Shown one piece after another: positions 12,631 to 14,820 of a stretch of DNA of 14,820 nt. The stretch covers positions 1-14,820 of the forward strand of contig CAYTPE010000026.1 in NCBI GenBank assembly GCA_964439885.1, written 5' to 3'. Positions within the stretch are counted from its first letter, which is position 1; every line of letters begins with the position of its first letter. A program made the translations under genes and the position numbers. The notes beneath the pieces are model-generated. The model was not told the origin of the DNA and searched no databases. It saw only the letters and a list, made by a program, of their open reading frames with translations. This DNA comes from CAYTPE01 sp964439885 (GTDB lineage Bacteria > Patescibacteriota > Patescibacteriia > Magasanikbacterales > GWA2-37-8).

Positions 12631-13731
12631 TTAAAAGCTTTCTGCCAACGAATATATAGGCATGATAACGGAAACCGCGATTCCCGCTACGCACAAACCA
12701 AGCAATAAAATAATGACAGGCTCGATAATGGTGGAAAAGTTTTTCATGGTTGAGTCAACCTCATTAGCAAAATATTCGGCAAGCTCAGAGAGCATCTGGT
12801 CTACCTGCCCCGACTGTTCACCAACCATGATCATTTGAGTCACCATGGGTGGAAAATATTTCGGAAAAGTACTTAAAATTTCCGACAGTGTTTGACCGCG
12901 TTTAAGATTTTCGGAAACAGTTTCAAGTGCTTCGCGATACCGCACGTTGCTCACCACATCCGACGTAATGCGCACCGCATCAATAATCGGTATAGTACTC
13001 TGCAGCAATGATGAGAGTGTCATGGTAAAACGGGCCACGTTAATTTTTTTGATAATGGGGCCGGCAATAGGCAAATGTAAATTCATTTCATGCACGAGTC
13101 TTTTTATTTTTGGTTTACGTTCGAGCCAAACAGCGCCAGTCACCAGGAGCACGAGAGCAATCAAAATAAAAATGCCGTAATGTTGTACTCCATTTACGAC
13201 GCCGATAAGTATGCGTGTTGGCAAGGGAAGCGCCGCATGAAAGTCGTTGAACATAACCAAAATTTTTGGCAGGACGAATACCACCATCTCAACGCCAATC
13301 GCGCCCATTGCAAATAAAATAACGCACGGATAGATGAGCGCTCCACGAACACGTGAGGTGAGCTCTTGGCTATCTTTCATTTGTTTGTTTACTTGCAAGA
13401 GTGCGTCTTCCATTTTTCCCGCAGTTTCACCAGCCGCAATCATGCTCACATACAGGTGCGGGAAAATACGGGGGTAGTTAGCAAGCACTTCGGAAAGCTG
13501 CTGACCTTTTTCTACCTGCACTTTAATTTCGGCTATCACCATTTTTAATTTTTTGTTGCTCACCTGTTCGGCCAAAATACGCAAAGCATCAACGATGGAA
13601 AGCCCTGCTTTGACCATGATGTGCAGGTTGTGAATAAAAAGCATTTTCTGCACCGCCGGCACGCCAGTGAGATATTTAGTAACAAATGTGTTGAGTTTTT
13701 CCATGAACGAACCGGGTTTTGGGGCGGCCAT
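12631..13731 (-). CDS. pilC: Type IV pilus platform protein PilC (GspF family)
   Basis: PilC is the inner-membrane platform that the PilB motor turns to add pilin subunits. The 366-residue protein has two GspF/T2SSF domains (about 33-156 and 236-358). Each carries the repeated motifs of the family: first domain ALRILAEQ, GQQLSEVL, IAAGETAGKMEDAL; second domain AVRITSDV, GQTLSEIL, MVGEQSGQVDQML. Membrane segments lie at about 131-158, 183-203 and 336-362, with the last in EPVIILLLGLCVAGIAVSVI. It is slightly shorter than proteobacterial PilC (about 400) because the N-terminal extension is reduced. The ATG at 13731 is three bases after the pilB stop, indicating a tightly coupled operon. Confidence 0.96.
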   Translation of the reverse strand: MAAPKPGSFMEKLNTFVTKYLTGVPAVQKMLFIHNLHIMVKAGLSIVDALRILAEQVSNKKLKMVIAEIKVQVEKGQQLSEVLANYPRIFPHLYVSMIAAGETAGKMEDALLQVNKQMKDSQELTSRVRGALIYPCVILFAMGAIGVEMVVFVLPKILVMFNDFHAALPLPTRILIGVVNGVQHYGIFILIALVLLVTGAVWLERKPKIKRLVHEMNLHLPIAGPIIKKINVARFTMTLSSLLQSTIPIIDAVRITSDVVSNVRYREALETVSENLKRGQTLSEILSTFPKYFPPMVTQMIMVGEQSGQVDQMLSELAEYFANEVDSTMKNFSTIIEPVIILLLGLCVAGIAVSVIMPIYSLAESF

Positions 13732-13734
13732 AGG

Positions 13735-14820
13735 CTATTCTTTGGTTACACGCAAAACTTCGTTGATACTCGTGATGCCAAGTTTTGATTTAACAATACC
13801 GTCTTCAAGCATGGTAAGCATGCCCTCGGTGCGCGCCATTTCCTTGATTTCACTGGCGCTTTTTCGTTCGTTAATCATTTTGATGATAGTAGGTGAAACC
13901 TCGAGCACTTCGTAAATACCCATGCGTCCCTTGTACCCTGTATTACCACATCGATGGCAACCAGCTGATTGGTAGAAAGTGAGCTGCCCAATATCTTTTT
14001 CGTGCTCTTTCAGAGCACTGTTCTCTTTGAATAACGGCAACAATCGTTTGATGTCGAAGGCTCGACCAAGTTCGTCGGTGGCTGCTTTGTCGAGTTTGTA
14101 TTCTTTTTTACAAAAGGTGCAGAGCTTACGTACCAAACGTTGGGCAATGATAATATTAGCGGTGTAGGCCACCAGAAAAGGCGGTACACCCATATCAGTC
14201 AGGCGCGGCAGTGTGGTGGCCGCATCATTCGTATGAAGTGTCGAGAGTACCAAATGACCCGTCATAGCCGAGTTGATGGCGATTTCGGCGGTTTCTTGGT
14301 CGCGAATTTCACCCACCATAATAACGTTCGGATCCTGGCGAAGCAGAGCGCGCAAACCAGCCGCGAACGTAAAGCCAACCTTTGGGTTAACTTGACTTTG
14401 ATTCACGCCGCTCACACGATATTCGATCGGATCCTCAATGGTGGAGATGTTGACACCGGGTTGGTTTAAAATACCAAGCACCGAATACAATGTAGTCGTT
14501 TTACCAGAACCTGTCGGGCCAGTAACGAGAATCATACCGTGCGGCTTGGCAATAGCGGCGTCCATAAGCGCTCGTGGGTGATCAAGAAAACCGAGTTGAT
14601 CGAGCGTGAGTGGCTTCGCGCCTTCGTGCAAAATGCGCATAACCACTTTTTCGCCATCGTATACGGGCAGAAGAGAAACACGAAAGGCCACCTTTTCATC
14701 TTGAACCTGAATTTTGAAACGTCCATCCTGGGGAATCATATGTTCGTCAAGTTTGAGGTTGGACAAGATTTTTATACGCGCGATGAGGCCATTTTGCACG
14801 CTTTTTGGCAGGTTCATCAC
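13735..14820 (-). CDS. pilB: Type IV pilus extension ATPase PilB, partial (N-terminus beyond window)
   Basis: This is the C-terminal 361 residues of a GspE/PilB hexameric ATPase that powers pilus extension. The frame continues past the right edge, so roughly the first 200 residues (the N1D region) are missing, and the GTG at 14820 is not a real start. Numbered from the edge, it shows Walker A GPTGSGKTT (101-109), the Asp box STIEDPIEY (126-134), Walker B VIMVGEIRD (166-174) with its Glu, the His box LSTLHTNDA (192-200), and a zinc site of four cysteines (C234, C237, C288, C291). The tetracysteine site and the C-terminal domain distinguish PilB/GspE from the retraction ATPase PilT, which lacks the site. 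It stops at TAG (13735-13737), just before pilC. Confidence 0.96.
   Translation of the reverse strand: MMNLPKSVQNGLIARIKILSNLKLDEHMIPQDGRFKIQVQDEKVAFRVSLLPVYDGEKVVMRILHEGAKPLTLDQLGFLDHPRALMDAAIAKPHGMILVTGPTGSGKTTTLYSVLGILNQPGVNISTIEDPIEYRVSGVNQSQVNPKVGFTFAAGLRALLRQDPNVIMVGEIRDQETAEIAINSAMTGHLVLSTLHTNDAATTLPRLTDMGVPPFLVAYTANIIIAQRLVRKLCTFCKKEYKLDKAATDELGRAFDIKRLLPLFKENSALKEHEKDIGQLTFYQSAGCHRCGNTGYKGRMGIYEVLEVSPTIIKMINERKSASEIKEMARTEGMLTMLEDGIVKSKLGITSINEVLRVTKE

Noticed and set aside
1..14820. CRISPR array, insertion sequence, integrase or restriction-modification system
   Set aside because: No regularly spaced repeats, transposase, integrase or defence gene signatures were found on either strand.

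Overview
The window looks like a chromosomal segment of a Candidate Phyla Radiation (Patescibacteria, probably Parcubacteria-like) bacterium. This is inferred from four things: a surface protein with the 'DLAEQYP…GDVV' module common in that group, genes packed with overlaps of a few bases and few Shine-Dalgarno sites, AT-rich palindromic repeats between and inside genes, and a type IV pilus operon without outer-membrane parts. No rRNA or other direct taxonomic marker is present.

Left block (1-2996, + strand): the 3' part of a large surface adhesin with YadA-type head repeats; a stomatin-like SPFH membrane protein; rsmE (16S rRNA m3U1498 methyltransferase) behind an oddly repetitive leader; then a tRNA-Ala(GGC) with a perfect-consensus promoter and a rho-independent terminator.

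Middle block (3030-6822): immediately after the tRNA is a two-gene cassette for the split glycine decarboxylase (P-protein), gcvPA-gcvPB, with its own promoter. gcvPA is interrupted by one in-frame amber codon exactly where the family has a conserved Gln. The roughly 700 bases after gcvPB are not empty. On the - strand they hold what reads as a complete small transcription unit: an extended -10 promoter, a roughly 200-nt hairpin-rich leader, a 39-residue single-span membrane protein and a terminator. This is the best candidate for something undescribed. A palindromic repeat then precedes ychF.

Right block (6823-14820): ychF (YchF/OLA1-type GTPase/ATPase) and a VIT/CCC1 iron-manganese transporter on the + strand converge on a shared terminator with a long - strand operon. 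Read 5' to 3', that operon is pilB (cut by the window edge), pilC, pilM, pilN, pilO, an unrecognised 123-residue membrane protein in the usual pilP position, and a TRM11-like RNA methyltransferase. The pilus genes encode the assembly ATPase, the platform protein and the inner-membrane PilM-N-O complex. The methyltransferase is seeded with low-complexity repeat insertions, including a 4 x 7-bp tandem repeat beside its SAM-binding motif.
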